Counted from the stretch's first letter, positions 51,807-61,346 are shown. The stretch is DNA of 64,000 bases from Niabella beijingensis (GCF_020034665.1 NZ_JAIQDI010000002.1:1736001-1800000); one strand, 5' to 3'. Made by a program: numbers and translations. The notes: a model not told the origin generated them from the sequence alone.

Positions 51807-53012
51807 CTATATTGCTGCCGGCTGGCGGAACACGCCCGAAAATTTCAACAGCATCACAATTCCCCCCAGCAGCAGACTGAGGATAAGATAGCTTGCTGAA
51901 AGCGTCTGCTGGTCGTCAATAGAGAGGAATCCTGCAATTGCGTAGCTGGCTACAGATGTTACCAGGTAGGCACCTCCGCTCGTGATGCCGCCCGACATAC
52001 CCGCATACTGCGGGAAACGGGTAAGCAGGTAGGTAAAATAAACATTGTACAAAAAACCCTGCAGGAAATGCAGAAGAATTACAAAAGCCATCATCACGAG
52101 GATATGGTTTTGCATACCGCTGCTGAGCATCATAATAAAAGCGGTTATAAAAAGAAGCAGGACTGCCATCAGCAGCTTCCTGAAGAAATCCTTTTTCAGG
52201 AGCACCCGGCTTGTTATGCCTCCGAAAAGCATCGCCAGTCCGGAGGCCAGGGCTGCATATCCTGTTTCAACTGCTGTAAAATGAAACCGGTTTTCCATAA
52301 TAAAAGGAATTGCCATATTAAAGATGATGACCATTGCATAACTCAATCCCAACATCACAATTCCAAGGGTAAAATCTTTTTTCGTCAACATAAAGGAATA
52401 AGCATTCAATACCAGTTTTGGCTGTAACGGGCCGCGTACCTTTAATGTTTCGCCGCTGAACACTAGTTCCAGAAGGAACATTATTGCAGCATAACCCGCC
52501 AGGAACCAGAAATTGGCCCGCCAGCCGAAATGCGCTTCAAAGTAACCGCCTAAAAACGGAGCGATTATGGGAGCTGAAGACCAAACGATAGAAAGAAGAC
52601 TTGTATAATGCTGTCGTTTTGCGCCTTCATACAGGTCTACAAAAAGGGAGCGTTTAGACATCATGATCAGAGAGATCAGCAGGCCCTGGACCGCCCGCAT
52701 AACAAGCACGAGGCCTATCGTGGATGAATGTATGATCACCAGGTTGGTGATCATAAACAGAAACAGTGATACAAGTCCGAACCGGTACCTTCCGAAATGA
52801 TCGATCAGGCTCCCGGCAAATAACTGGGAAAGTCCATAGCTGATCAGGTAAACGGTCATGGTCAGACGAATAGCCGATTCATCCGCACCGAGGTCGGCTG
52901 CCATACGCGGGAAAGAAGGTATATAAACATCCATCGCAAATCCTGAAATCGGGATAAGCATAAAAGCCAAAAGGGAAGCAATACCCCGGTTTTCTTCTGT
53001 TATAATTCTCAT
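51807..53012 (-). CDS. MFS transporter, Bcr/CflA-like
   Basis: The 401-residue inner-membrane protein has twelve predicted helices. Signatures are the first helix ISGFAMDVYIPSFPRMAADLG, the loop LIDHFGRYRFGLVSLFLF (MFS motif A variant) and the RAVQGLLISLIMMSKRSLFVDL region of the drug/sugar-exporting Bcr/CflA type. The neighbouring AraC gene, about 190 bp away, may control it. Substrates could be drugs or sugars; specificity is unknown. Confidence 0.9.
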   Translation of the reverse strand: MRIITEENRGIASLLAFMLIPISGFAMDVYIPSFPRMAADLGADESAIRLTMTVYLISYGLSQLFAGSLIDHFGRYRFGLVSLFLFMITNLVIIHSSTIGLVLVMRAVQGLLISLIMMSKRSLFVDLYEGAKRQHYTSLLSIVWSSAPIIAPFLGGYFEAHFGWRANFWFLAGYAAIMFLLELVFSGETLKVRGPLQPKLVLNAYSFMLTKKDFTLGIVMLGLSYAMVIIFNMAIPFIMENRFHFTAVETGYAALASGLAMLFGGITSRVLLKKDFFRKLLMAVLLLFITAFIMMLSSGMQNHILVMMAFVILLHFLQGFLYNVYFTYLLTRFPQYAGMSGGITSGGAYLVTSVASYAIAGFLSIDDQQTLSASYLILSLLLGGIVMLLKFSGVFRQPAAI

Positions 53013-53150
53013 AGTCTCATTTGTAGCTGCAAAATTGAGAAAAACGACGGCTCCATTTTTATATTATTATACAAATGGTTTATAACATTTACATTGATGG
53101 GTTTTGCACAAGACCATGTTCTGCAACCCCGGAGCAGCGGATATGGAAAA

Positions 53151-53172
53151 GCCTGTTTTAGAAAAAACAGGC
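53151..53172 (-). terminator. intrinsic terminator
   Basis: Perfect 9-bp arms GCCTGTTTT/AAAACAGGC around a 4-base loop are followed on the minus strand by T-rich sequence. The hairpin sits 33 bp downstream of the small hypothetical gene at 53205. Confidence 0.8.
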
Positions 53173-53204
53173 CCTATAAACCAAAAAATACAAGGTAAAG
53201 TCGC

Positions 53205-53552
53205 CTACCTTGCAAGCGTATAAATATAATTGGTCCCTTTCTTTCGCAAGATGAGGATATTTGAATTTGCTGTTTTTATAACAGCATCCCCCTTTTGAGC
53301 AAAACGGCAGAAAAACTGTTCTTCCGGTAAATGCGGCTCATAAACCGGATGAAACAGATGGGATTTACGTTCACCATCCAACCGGAATGTCTCACCCCTT
53401 CTCTTTCTTCCCACATCGGCAATCTTTCCGTAAATGGTGCTTTTTCTGAACGCCTTTGAATTTGCAGGATACATTCTCCTTGTCATTCTCGTTCCCACGT
53501 AAATAACGGGCAATATGGATAATGTAAAAAGCCCTATTTCCAGATAATTCAT
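53205..53552 (-). CDS. hypothetical small membrane-anchored protein
   Basis: This 115-residue protein is not one I recognise. Residues 4-21 form a hydrophobic segment (LEIGLFTLSILPVIYVG), followed by a strongly basic part (TRMTRRMY, then GRKRRGETF). The C-terminal third is beta-like (NSNILILRKKGTNYIYTL). It may be anchored with its C-terminus in the cytoplasm. A terminator follows. No function is assigned. Confidence 0.5.
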   Translation of the reverse strand: MNYLEIGLFTLSILPVIYVGTRMTRRMYPANSKAFRKSTIYGKIADVGRKRRGETFRLDGERKSHLFHPVYEPHLPEEQFFCRFAQKGDAVIKTANSNILILRKKGTNYIYTLAR

Positions 53553-53762
53553 TTGCTTATTACTGACGCATTTTTATTGCCAGCAAAATTACCATCAGTA
53601 GAAAAAGAAAGGTTATTGATTTTATTATTTTAGTTACAAATACCATCACAAATCAACTGCCGTAATTGATCCGGAGACTGTTTTTCCGGTGAAGTGATAA
53701 TTTCGGCAATACAAATATGGATTCTTACAATAAATGTCTTTCGCCGGTCCCTACCGGCAACG

Positions 53763-53858
53763 TATCTTTGTTTACAGTTTAAATAGTAATTGTTACGGGC
53801 TTTCCAGTCTGGAACAGAGGATAGTCAATTAAAGTCCCCCCTGGGGACTTTAACCTTT
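53763..53858 (+). ncRNA. candidate small RNA 1
   Basis: TATCTTTG (53763-53770) resembles the -7 element. About 60 bp later arms AAAGTCCCC (53831-53839) and GGGGACTTT (53843-53851) form a perfect hairpin with a 3-base loop, followed by TAACCTTTTTAT. A small TTCC/GGAA hairpin lies between. The expected transcript would start near 53777 and be about 80 nt. No -33 match is clear. Confidence 0.3.
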
Positions 53859-54010
53859 TTATACGGGTCCTAAACAGTATTCCCTTTCAAGAACAAAATA
53901 GCAGCCAGGAGCAATTCAAAGGCAGCACTCCCGGAACAAGATTTATAATTTTCTATATCAAAGTATGAAAATTTATAACAGATAGTGCATTGCGGTGCGC
54001 TGTGCCAGCC

Positions 54011-54103
54011 TATCTTTGCGCTGCATATTTCAAATACAAACCTGTCCACAGTTTTGTATTGAGTGATAATTATCCAGCCCCCCTTATCAGGGGGCTTTTT
54101 TTG
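54011..54103 (+). ncRNA. candidate small RNA 2
   Basis: TTG at 53990-53992 and TATCTTTG (54011-54018) fit a Bacteroidota promoter with 18-bp spacing. A hairpin AATACAAA/TTTGTATT follows, then a strong terminator: arms AGCCCCC (54076-54082) and GGGGGCT (54090-54096) with a run of seven T. No reading frame fits between promoter and terminator. The expected transcript is about 75 nt with two hairpins. Confidence 0.4.
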
Positions 54104-54254
54104 CCCGGGTGCCAGGAAAGAGCAATCACAGATCTTCTCTTTTTTACACGATCCTTTTCAGCGGAACTCAGGTGTTTATATGTTGAAGTTAAATGACGTA
54201 TCTTCTCCCTGGATCGGGTTTTAAAAGTTAATAAATTTGATAAACTGATTTATC

Positions 54255-55076
54255 ATGGAAGCAAATAAGCCCGCAGTCAAATTGGCGGATGACGAGGTCA
54301 CCTACAAACAGATCAAAGGTGTTGACAATTACAACAAAACCATCCGGTGCACCTACTTCCTCGTGGTGCTGTTCACCGAGGGAAGCGGCATTCATTATAT
54401 CGATGATACAGCCTTTCCTATTGGCAGGAACCAGCTTCATTTTTTATTCCCGGGGCAACACCATCATTGGGAGACCGGCCCTGAGACACTTGCACAGAAG
54501 ATCGTGGTGGGCAAAAAAGTATTTGAAAACTTTTCCAGTACAGATGAGTTCCATTTCATACGGCACAACCTGAATCCCGTATTCAAGCTTTCAGACACCG
54601 TATTTGATGCGGTGAACAACGAGATGGAAAGTATTGAGCGGGACCTGCAGACGCTTGCAGCAGATCAGGCCTGGAAAAATATATTGCTGCTGCGAATGGA
54701 CATACTGGCCTCCATGATGAAACGCGAAGCGGAAGGTTATATTAAGAATACACTTCTCACGCGATCGAATCCTGCCGTCCGGGATTTCTGGAACCTGATC
54801 AACCAGCATTATACGGTACAGAAGACCCCAAAATGGTATGCAGAGCAGCTCTGTGTTACACCTAATTACCTGAATATTTTATGCCGGAAGCATATGAACA
54901 CAACGGCCACGGATATGATCCATCAGCGCATCATGCAGGAATCGAAGAACCTGTTGCGGTTTTCCGACAGGACCATCAAGGAGATCGCCTTTGATATAGG
55001 ATTTGAAACAATGTCCGGATTCTCTGCCTTCTTTAAGAAGAAGAGTGGTTTTTCTCCTACGGAATACCGGGGTTGA
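54255..55076 (+). CDS. AraC family transcriptional regulator
   Basis: The 273-residue protein has an N-terminal cupin-like domain (HYIDDTAFPIGRNQLHFLFPG, then QHHHWETG) and the AraC double HTH (EQLCVTPNYLNILCRKHMN and IKEIAFDIGFETMSGFSAFF). Its build and wording are close to the regulator at 50758 (both have PGQ-H-x-W and TPNYLNIL), so the two are paralogues. It diverges from no near gene; the MBL hydrolase on the other strand converges with it. Ligand unknown. Confidence 0.92.
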   Translation: MEANKPAVKLADDEVTYKQIKGVDNYNKTIRCTYFLVVLFTEGSGIHYIDDTAFPIGRNQLHFLFPGQHHHWETGPETLAQKIVVGKKVFENFSSTDEFHFIRHNLNPVFKLSDTVFDAVNNEMESIERDLQTLAADQAWKNILLLRMDILASMMKREAEGYIKNTLLTRSNPAVRDFWNLINQHYTVQKTPKWYAEQLCVTPNYLNILCRKHMNTTATDMIHQRIMQESKNLLRFSDRTIKEIAFDIGFETMSGFSAFFKKKSGFSPTEYRG

Positions 55077-55139
55077 GCAGCTGCATAAAAGGGCTGTTGT
55101 AAAAGAGATCAGGCATCTTTTCCGGATGGCGCACACGGG

Positions 55140-56030
55140 TCAGGACAAAGCGAGTTCATAAGGGTGATGCAAGGCTCTTGCGGCCCAGCTCAGCAGGTCA
55201 CCGGTTTTCCCTATATAACCGATCCCGGGCCAGGGAAGATGCGCGGTTGCCACCAGTGTCCGGTTCTTACAGCAGGTTTCCAGGATCCGTTTACGGGTTC
55301 TAACACCTTCATTAAAATCAATATCCCATTGTGTTCCCCATTCAGGATGCGCGATCAGTAACGGGGAGTGCACCAGGTCCACCAGGTTGGTAAGCGCCAG
55401 CGCTTCCGAAAAAATACTGAAGATGATATGGCCCGGTGTATGACCCGGTGCAGGTGCTGTTTTGATACAGGAGCATACTGTTTCGCCCGGGGTAAAAATT
55501 TCGATGCGGTCCTTTATGGCATTTAATACCAGGTGTTGCAAGGCTCCGGAAGGATACATCCAGGAAGGCATCCGGCTGTTGGAAAAGTCGGGGGTATTGT
55601 TGGTCCAGAATGCCCACTCGTTCCGCGAAATAAAATACCGGGCATTCGGGAAGATGTACTGTCCCTGTTCCGACAGGATGCCTCCGATATGATCCTGATG
55701 GGCATGCGTGATCAGGATGTCGGTAATGGCTTCCGGCGTTACTCCTATTTCAGTAAGACTGTTCAGCAGCCATCCCGCATTTGCCGGGTTATGACTACCT
55801 TCCCCGGTATCGATCAGGATCGTTGCATCGTTGCTTTTCACCAACATGGTAATAATGGGGGCCTCGTATGTTTCCTGCAGGCAAAGCCGCTTCAGTTCGT
55901 TCTGAACGATTTCCGGCGCGATACCGGGAGCCAGTACCGGCTGGGGGTTCCCGGTCCCAAAATATCCATCGGAGAGCATATATACATCGAGCTGGCTGAA
56001 AGGCAGGTACAGGTGTCCGGAGTTGATCAT
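55140..56030 (-). CDS. MBL fold metallo-hydrolase
   Basis: The 296-residue protein has the metallo-beta-lactamase fold with the metal motif LITHAHQDHIGGIL, a later APGHTPGHIIF, and the terminal ATAHLPWPGIG. A Tat or Sec signal is not obvious at the start (MINSGHLYLPFSQLDVYML). The closest wording is that of quorum-lactonase- or AttM-like MBL hydrolases, but many relatives hydrolyse other esters or thioesters. It is convergent with the AraC gene at 54255. Confidence 0.88.
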   Translation of the reverse strand: MINSGHLYLPFSQLDVYMLSDGYFGTGNPQPVLAPGIAPEIVQNELKRLCLQETYEAPIITMLVKSNDATILIDTGEGSHNPANAGWLLNSLTEIGVTPEAITDILITHAHQDHIGGILSEQGQYIFPNARYFISRNEWAFWTNNTPDFSNSRMPSWMYPSGALQHLVLNAIKDRIEIFTPGETVCSCIKTAPAPGHTPGHIIFSIFSEALALTNLVDLVHSPLLIAHPEWGTQWDIDFNEGVRTRKRILETCCKNRTLVATAHLPWPGIGYIGKTGDLLSWAARALHHPYELALS

Positions 56031-56210
56031 TTTCTGGAATATTATTGCGCTGTGTCAACAAAAATACCAGATATAAACCAGGGCCGGTTGTTGTGATTAT
56101 TCTTTGTCTTATTCAGATTATCACAAGTACGCTTTCCTGATTCCCGTAACTGTCTGCATTTTTTCCGTCTGCAGACATGCAATAAAAAAAATATTATAGC
56201 CTGAACCCGG

Positions 56211-58166
56211 CTACTGTTTTTCTTCCAGCTCCATCAGCCGGGTAAAAACCGATTCATACTCCTTTTCCAGGCGCCCGTTTTCCCTGGCTGCCGCAGCATA
56301 CTCCTGTTCTGCTTTTAAAAACCGTGTTTTATCAGAATAGATCTCCGGATCCGCAAGATCCTTCTCCAGCCGGGCCATCAGCGCTTTGTTTTTATTCAAT
56401 GCGTCTTCCGCCTGCTGGAACATTTTTTGCTGCCGCTGGATCTCTTTTTTAAGCTCCTTATTAATAGGTGTACCTGTGGCCGGTGGTGCTGCAGGAGCAA
56501 CTGTTGCTGCAGCAACGGGCTTTGCCTTTTGTGGCAGCGCCTCTGCTTTATTGGCTCCGGCGTTCTTACGCATCCGTTCATTCCAGGCTACCCATTCATC
56601 ATAAGGACCTTTAAATTCCTTGATCTTTCCGTCCACGATCTCCCATATTTTGTTGGCGGCCTTTGAAATAAAGTGCCGGTCGTGACTCACCAGGATCAGG
56701 GTACCCTCATACCGGTTCAGCGCGTTGATCAGCAGGTCCACACTGTGCATATCTAGGTGGTTAGTAGGCTCATCCAGCATCAGGAAATTGGCTTTGCTTA
56801 CAATGGTCTTTGCCAGTGCAACCCGTGCTTTTTCCCCACCGCTGAGGATGCGTATTTTTTTATCACTGTCGTCTCCGCTGAATAAAAAACAACCCAGCAG
56901 CGCCCGCAGTTCCAGGTCCGTCATCTGGCTGCCGCAACTGCGCATTTCATCCAGTATGGTATTGTCGAGGGAAAGAGCTTCCAGCTGGTGCTGGGCATAA
57001 AAGCTTTCTTCTACATTATGTCCCCATTTGCGGTTACCGGTATAGGACTCTGCGTCGGCAATAATCCGCAGCAGGGTGGATTTCCCCTTACCGTTGGCCC
57101 CGATCAGCGCGATCTTATCCCCTCTTTCAATCTCTGCCTTGGCATCGCTCAGGATCACATTTTCACCAAAGGCTTTTGACAGATGATCCAGCTCCACCAG
57201 AACGCGGCCGGGAACCTTATCCACCCGGAAATTGATCCGCAGGTCGGGGCGTTCAATAGCCACATCCTCAATGCGCTCCAGTTTGTCGAGCTTCTTCATA
57301 ATGCTTTGGGCCATGGCCGCTTTACTGGCCTTGGCGCGGAACCGTTCTACCAGCCGCTCATTCTGCCGGATATAATCCTGCTGGTTCTCGTAGGCCTTTT
57401 GCTGCATCTCGATACGTACGGCCTTTTCCTTTTCATAAAAATCATAATTGCCATTATAGAAATGCAGTTCCCGCTGATACAGCTCCACGATCTTTGTTAC
57501 CATGCGGTTCAGGAAAAATTTATCGTGGCTCACGATCACTACGGCCCCCTGGTAATGCTGCAGGTATTTTTCCAGCCATTCAATGGAAGGAAGATCAAGG
57601 TGGTTGGTAGGCTCATCGAGCAGCAGCAGGTCGGGTTTGGCCAGGATCATTTTTGCCAGCAATACCCGCATCCTCCAGCCTCCGCTGAACTCCTTATAAG
57701 GACGGTTCAGATCAGCATTGGAAAATCCCAGTCCCTGCAATACTTCTTCTGTTTTATGCTGCACATTGTAGCCGCCGAGCAGTTCCATTTCATGAAGCTT
57801 ATCGGTATATTCAAGCAATGTTTTTTCATCACCGGTCTTTTCCAGTTCAATACCCAGCACTTCTATTTCCTTTTCCAGCTGAAGCACTTTTTCAAAGGCG
57901 CTCATCGCCACCTGTAAAATGGAATCATTGGTATCAAAGCTCAGCAGATCCTGGTGCAGGTACCCGATGGTGGTATCCCTGCTCCGTTCCACAGTTCCTT
58001 CCGAAGGGGCGTATTGATTGACAAATAATTTCAGCAGGGTGGATTTTCCTGTACCATTATACCCGATCAGCCCGATGCGCTCATTGGGCTGAATGTGCCA
58101 GGTAGCATCTTCCACGATCACTCTTGCACCGAACTCAAACGTAACATTCTGTAAACCGATTAACAT
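56211..58166 (-). CDS. ABC-F family ATP-binding protein
   Basis: The 651-residue protein has two ABC ATPase domains and no membrane segment. Walker A motifs are GYNGTGKSTLL and GANGKGKSTLL, signature motifs are FSGGWRMRV and LSGGEKARV, and both Walker B stretches read LLLDEPTNHLD or LMLDEPTNHLD. The linker between them (about 230-330) carries the ABC-F-type helical insert, and the C-terminal coiled coil (about 565-650) is of the Uup/YdiF kind. ABC-F proteins act on the ribosome exit site, for rescue, antibiotic protection or assembly. Specific subtype not assigned. Confidence 0.95.
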   Translation of the reverse strand: MLIGLQNVTFEFGARVIVEDATWHIQPNERIGLIGYNGTGKSTLLKLFVNQYAPSEGTVERSRDTTIGYLHQDLLSFDTNDSILQVAMSAFEKVLQLEKEIEVLGIELEKTGDEKTLLEYTDKLHEMELLGGYNVQHKTEEVLQGLGFSNADLNRPYKEFSGGWRMRVLLAKMILAKPDLLLLDEPTNHLDLPSIEWLEKYLQHYQGAVVIVSHDKFFLNRMVTKIVELYQRELHFYNGNYDFYEKEKAVRIEMQQKAYENQQDYIRQNERLVERFRAKASKAAMAQSIMKKLDKLERIEDVAIERPDLRINFRVDKVPGRVLVELDHLSKAFGENVILSDAKAEIERGDKIALIGANGKGKSTLLRIIADAESYTGNRKWGHNVEESFYAQHQLEALSLDNTILDEMRSCGSQMTDLELRALLGCFLFSGDDSDKKIRILSGGEKARVALAKTIVSKANFLMLDEPTNHLDMHSVDLLINALNRYEGTLILVSHDRHFISKAANKIWEIVDGKIKEFKGPYDEWVAWNERMRKNAGANKAEALPQKAKPVAAATVAPAAPPATGTPINKELKKEIQRQQKMFQQAEDALNKNKALMARLEKDLADPEIYSDKTRFLKAEQEYAAAARENGRLEKEYESVFTRLMELEEKQ

Positions 58167-58281
58167 ATTTATTGCTTTTTTGTCCTCCGGATAAAATAAT
58201 TACTTGTTTATCAGTATTTTTGTTTTCCGGAAACCTGCAAATTTAGTTAATACAAACGAGTAAACGACATCTGGAATCAGT

Positions 58282-58908
58282 ATGAAAAAGCTTTTAATAG
58301 TAATCGCGGTAATTATAGCTGCGTTCCTTGTATATAAGTTTGCGATAAAAAAGAATAAACCGCCAAAGGATAAGCCGGTGCCTGTTGCAGTGAGCAAGCA
58401 CAGCGATCCGTTTAACCAGTCGATGGAAGCGGTATTATCCAGCTACTATGTGCTTGCAGATGGTTTTGTAAACTGGGATTCTGCGGCTGTAGGCAAGGCG
58501 GTGCTTTCGCTTCAGGCGGCCCTTGCCAGTTTTAAGGTAGATGAACTGAAAAAGGACAGCACGATCTACGAGACGGCCCAATACCCGCTGGAGACGGCCA
58601 AAGCCAATACAGCCACCATCGCCGGCACCGCCGACTGGACTGCGCGGCGGCATGCCCTTCATGACCTGTCGGATGCATTGCGGATGCTGCTGCTCACCGT
58701 TAAATATGACCAGGCCCCGGTGTACTGGCAGGAATGCCCCATGGCCTTTGGAGAAGGGCAAAGCGGCAACTGGCTGAGCAATAAAAAAGAAATTGTCAAT
58801 CCCTATCTCGGGAATAAAGATCCCAAATACGGGAAAACCATGATCAATTGCGGCGAAAATAAAATGACCATTGATTTTACAAAGCCGGATTCTGCCCAGG
58901 TAAAATAA
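58282..58908 (+). CDS. DUF3347 periplasmic protein
   Basis: The 208-residue protein has an N-terminal helix (LLIVIAVIIAAFLVYKFAI) as a signal or anchor. Residues 45-190 are DUF3347, with MEAVLSSYYVLADGFVNWD and the C-terminal ECPMAFGEGQSGNWLSNKK and PYLGNKDPKYGKTMINCGE, where the Cys and Met residues suit copper binding. DUF3347 modules are often fused to CusB-like efflux adaptors. Here it is a stand-alone protein. It diverges from ABC-F and is followed 48 bp later by tRNA-Lys. Confidence 0.88.
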   Translation: MKKLLIVIAVIIAAFLVYKFAIKKNKPPKDKPVPVAVSKHSDPFNQSMEAVLSSYYVLADGFVNWDSAAVGKAVLSLQAALASFKVDELKKDSTIYETAQYPLETAKANTATIAGTADWTARRHALHDLSDALRMLLLTVKYDQAPVYWQECPMAFGEGQSGNWLSNKKEIVNPYLGNKDPKYGKTMINCGENKMTIDFTKPDSAQVK

Positions 58909-58956
58909 ATCACTTATATTTGCCGGCTCCGGAGCCATCCGGATCATGGTATTCAT

Positions 58957-59029
58957 GACTCCTTAGCTCAGTTGGTAGAGCTACTGACTCTTAATCAGTA
59001 GGCCCAGGGTTCGAGTCCCTGAGGGGTCA
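58957..59029 (+). tRNA. tRNA-Lys (anticodon CTT)
   Basis: A complete 73-nt cloverleaf: acceptor arms GACTCCT and AGGGGTC, D-arm GCTCAGTTGGTAGAGC, anticodon stem ACTGA/TCAGT with loop CTCTTAA giving anticodon CTT, T-arm with GGTTCGAGTCC, and discriminator A. The CCA end is not encoded. It lies at the boundary of AT-rich DNA. Confidence 0.97.
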
Positions 59030-59041
59030 CGAAAAAATAAA

Positions 59042-59076
59042 AAGCCTTTAAACTCAATGAGTTTGAAGGCTTTTTT
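59042..59076 (+). terminator. tRNA-Lys terminator, copy A of an imperfect repeat
   Basis: A long hairpin whose arms are AAGCCTTTAAACTCA (59042-59056) and TGAGTTTGAAGGCTT (59058-59072) is followed by six T. The sequence after it (to about 59125) resembles 61651-61700. Confidence 0.8.
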
Positions 59077-59591
59077 GTGTTCGATCTATTACATTGATAA
59101 GGCTCCCAAAAATCATAATCAATTAATATAGAACTCATAATGAGTTCGAACACCAAAGGGTTTTGATTGATAATAAAACTAATCTTCAAACGCTTTTTCC
59201 CCAATCTAAGATTGTAACTCGCAATTTTTTCAAAAATCTTACGATACTTTACCGTACCTAACGTGTCTTTACAAAGTTACGTTGACTTATGGGAGTAAAG
59301 TATTATAGAAATGCTGCTTAATCAAACGAACATATTATGAAGCGGATTTCTTAAAATCGGGGCGATTTAGCTTAAGTATGCTTCTTCTCCTTTCAGCCAT
59401 TTTTTATTAGCCTAACATATTGTTTTTTCCCTTTTTCTAAGGAACCGGATGATTCCGAAAGCTCAATTTTCCGATTAGCATTAATTAACTTCAATTGTTT
59501 GATTTCAATATTGTCAGATTTTCCAGTATATGATTTGCGAATAAATATTTCGTATATTTATGTGTTAACAGCAAGTGTAGAACCACCCTCA
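59077..59591. other. AT-rich DNA after tRNA-Lys
   Basis: These 515 bases are much richer in A and T than the preceding genome and hold no gene. The palindromic stretch GAACTCATAATGAGTTC lies near 59131-59147. Confidence 0.6.
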
Positions 59592-60179
59592 ATGGACAAA
59601 GCAATCTACTTTTCGACTTTGACAAACAAATTGCCACTGGCTGACAAAAACACATTGCAGCAGCTTGAAGAAAATTGCTCTGTTTTAACGCTTAATAAAG
59701 GCGAACAAATCATAAAATACCAGGCAAATAATAAAAGGATTTTCTTCATCGTATCCGGCAGTTTTATACGCAGCATTATCACCTCAAGAGGCGAAAAGAA
59801 AACGATTATGTTTCATACGGAGCACTTCTGCGAATTTTTCAAATCGTATGACACTATTTACTTTCATCATAAAACCGACTATGAAATAAATGCTAACGAA
59901 AAATCAATTGTGCTGGCATTTGATTTTGATTTTCTTTTTCAACAAGTACAAAACGATATTCATATACTACGTTATTATACACACAAAACAGAAGAACTTT
60001 TTGCTACGATCGATTTGTTCAGAAACTTTCAACTTGGGCTTACCAGCGAAGAATATTTGCAATGGCTATACGAAAAATACAGTTTTTTGTTTCAGCGTTT
60101 CCCGGCGCAAAACATAGCCAGTTTTATGGGCATCACGCCTGTTTGGTTGAGTAAATTGAAGGCCAAACTTATTTCTTAA
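59592..60179 (+). CDS. Crp/Fnr family transcriptional regulator, probably acquired
   Basis: I start at the ATG at 59592 (MDKAIYFSTLTNKLPL), giving 195 residues; the 31 codons upstream look non-coding. The N-terminal jelly roll (LTLNKGEQIIKYQANNKRIFFIVSGSFI region) is followed by a C-terminal HTH (LTSEEYLQWLYEKYSFLFQRF, and ASFMGITPVWLSKLKAKL). The codon usage is AT rich, unlike most of the window. It precedes an alpha/beta hydrolase by 77 bp, and the two may be coregulated. Effector unknown. Confidence 0.85.
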   Translation: MDKAIYFSTLTNKLPLADKNTLQQLEENCSVLTLNKGEQIIKYQANNKRIFFIVSGSFIRSIITSRGEKKTIMFHTEHFCEFFKSYDTIYFHHKTDYEINANEKSIVLAFDFDFLFQQVQNDIHILRYYTHKTEELFATIDLFRNFQLGLTSEEYLQWLYEKYSFLFQRFPAQNIASFMGITPVWLSKLKAKLIS

Positions 60180-60256
60180 ATTAATTTAAGAGCTTAGCCA
60201 TTTTCTATTTTCAATTTTGCATTATCAATTAATGTAAACTTTTAAAAATAGAAATT

Positions 60257-61192
60257 ATGAAATCTTACAACACAAACGAAGCGTGGAAACAATTGAATGC
60301 ACTGCTTCCTGAAGATTTTCAAATCAAAGAAAATAACCTCCCCCTTGAAGAAACCTGGGAATGGAATGGCAATCTGATGCACCTTGATCGCTACCCTAGA
60401 CCCGATGCGAAATACAGGATTTTTTTGCATCACGGCGTGGGTACAAACGGCAGGCAAATGAATATGATTTTTGGTCACAAAATGGCTGAATTAGGCTATG
60501 ATGTAGTAGCAATGGACAACCTGGGTTACGGAATGACAGAAGTAAACCAGAAAGACGTAACTTACGATAACTGGGTACATTCATTTGCCGACTTTGTAAA
60601 TACAGAAACGAAACGGGATTATAAGAAGCCAATACTCTACGGATTAAGCGCGGGCGGAATGCTAATATACAACGCAGCTTGCTATATAGATGAAGTGCAC
60701 GGAATGATAGGGATGTGCTTTCTGCAAAACGACAATAAATATGTAGGTAACAAAACGGCAAAATTCAAAGGAACAAATTGGCTCGTTGTTCCTGCGATGG
60801 AAAAATTCTCAAAAACAGGATTAAAAACACATCTTATAGCTATGAAAGATGTATCAAAAATGGAATGTTTGGTTAACAATGAAGAAGCCTTAAAAATATT
60901 TTTAAAAGATGATGCATCAGCTGGTGCAAAAGTGCAACTGCAATTTTTAGCTGACTATATGACTTATAAATTGCCGATCCCTGTTGAAGAATTTGACAAA
61001 TGTCCAATCATTTTAACCCAGCCCGGGGATGACCGGTGGTGCCCGTTAGAGTTGAGCGAAATTTCCATGGAAGGAATAAAAGCACCTTACACAGTAAAAA
61101 TTCTTGAGGGCGGCGGACATTATCCAATGGAAGAAAAAGCATTGCAACGATTGGTGGAATATGCCGATGAATTTATAAAAGGATTAAAATAA
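60257..61192 (+). CDS. alpha/beta-fold hydrolase, probably acquired
   Basis: The 311-residue protein has the alpha/beta-hydrolase core: FLHHGVGTNGRQMNM, the nucleophile elbow YGLSAGGMLIYN, the acid in PGDDRWCPLELSE and base in GGGHYPMEEKA. The wording is unlike the hydrolase at 44566. It is AT rich like its neighbour and ends with a terminator-like hairpin. Lipase/esterase activity is probable, but the substrate is unknown. Confidence 0.85.
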   Translation: MKSYNTNEAWKQLNALLPEDFQIKENNLPLEETWEWNGNLMHLDRYPRPDAKYRIFLHHGVGTNGRQMNMIFGHKMAELGYDVVAMDNLGYGMTEVNQKDVTYDNWVHSFADFVNTETKRDYKKPILYGLSAGGMLIYNAACYIDEVHGMIGMCFLQNDNKYVGNKTAKFKGTNWLVVPAMEKFSKTGLKTHLIAMKDVSKMECLVNNEEALKIFLKDDASAGAKVQLQFLADYMTYKLPIPVEEFDKCPIILTQPGDDRWCPLELSEISMEGIKAPYTVKILEGGGHYPMEEKALQRLVEYADEFIKGLK

Positions 61193-61323
61193 ATACCTGC
61201 TGCTAATAAATGTACGATATTGCCGACAGTTTAGCAAAATTTTTAGTTTTAAAAATGTTGCCAGTGTACTTTATACTAAACAATTTCATAGGTTGATTAC
61301 TAATCAAATTAAAATTTATACGA

Positions 61324-61346
61324 CGAAGTATTCTTCGGCTTTTTTA
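61324..61346 (+). terminator. intrinsic terminator of the alpha/beta hydrolase gene
   Basis: Arms CGAAG (61324-61328) and CTTCG (61333-61337) around TATT, then GGCTTTTTTATTT. It lies about 130 bp after the stop. Confidence 0.6.

Larger units (their letters stand above)
53553..54254. other. gene-free region with two hairpin units
   Basis: This 702-bp stretch has no recognisable gene. It contains two units, each with TATCTTTG (a -7-like element) followed about 70-80 bp later by a hairpin; they are described separately. Confidence 0.6.

Noticed and set aside
58995..59204. 69-codon minus-strand frame ending in PQGLEPWAY
   Set aside because: This is the antisense of tRNA-Lys and its terminator, a common false gene at tRNA ends.
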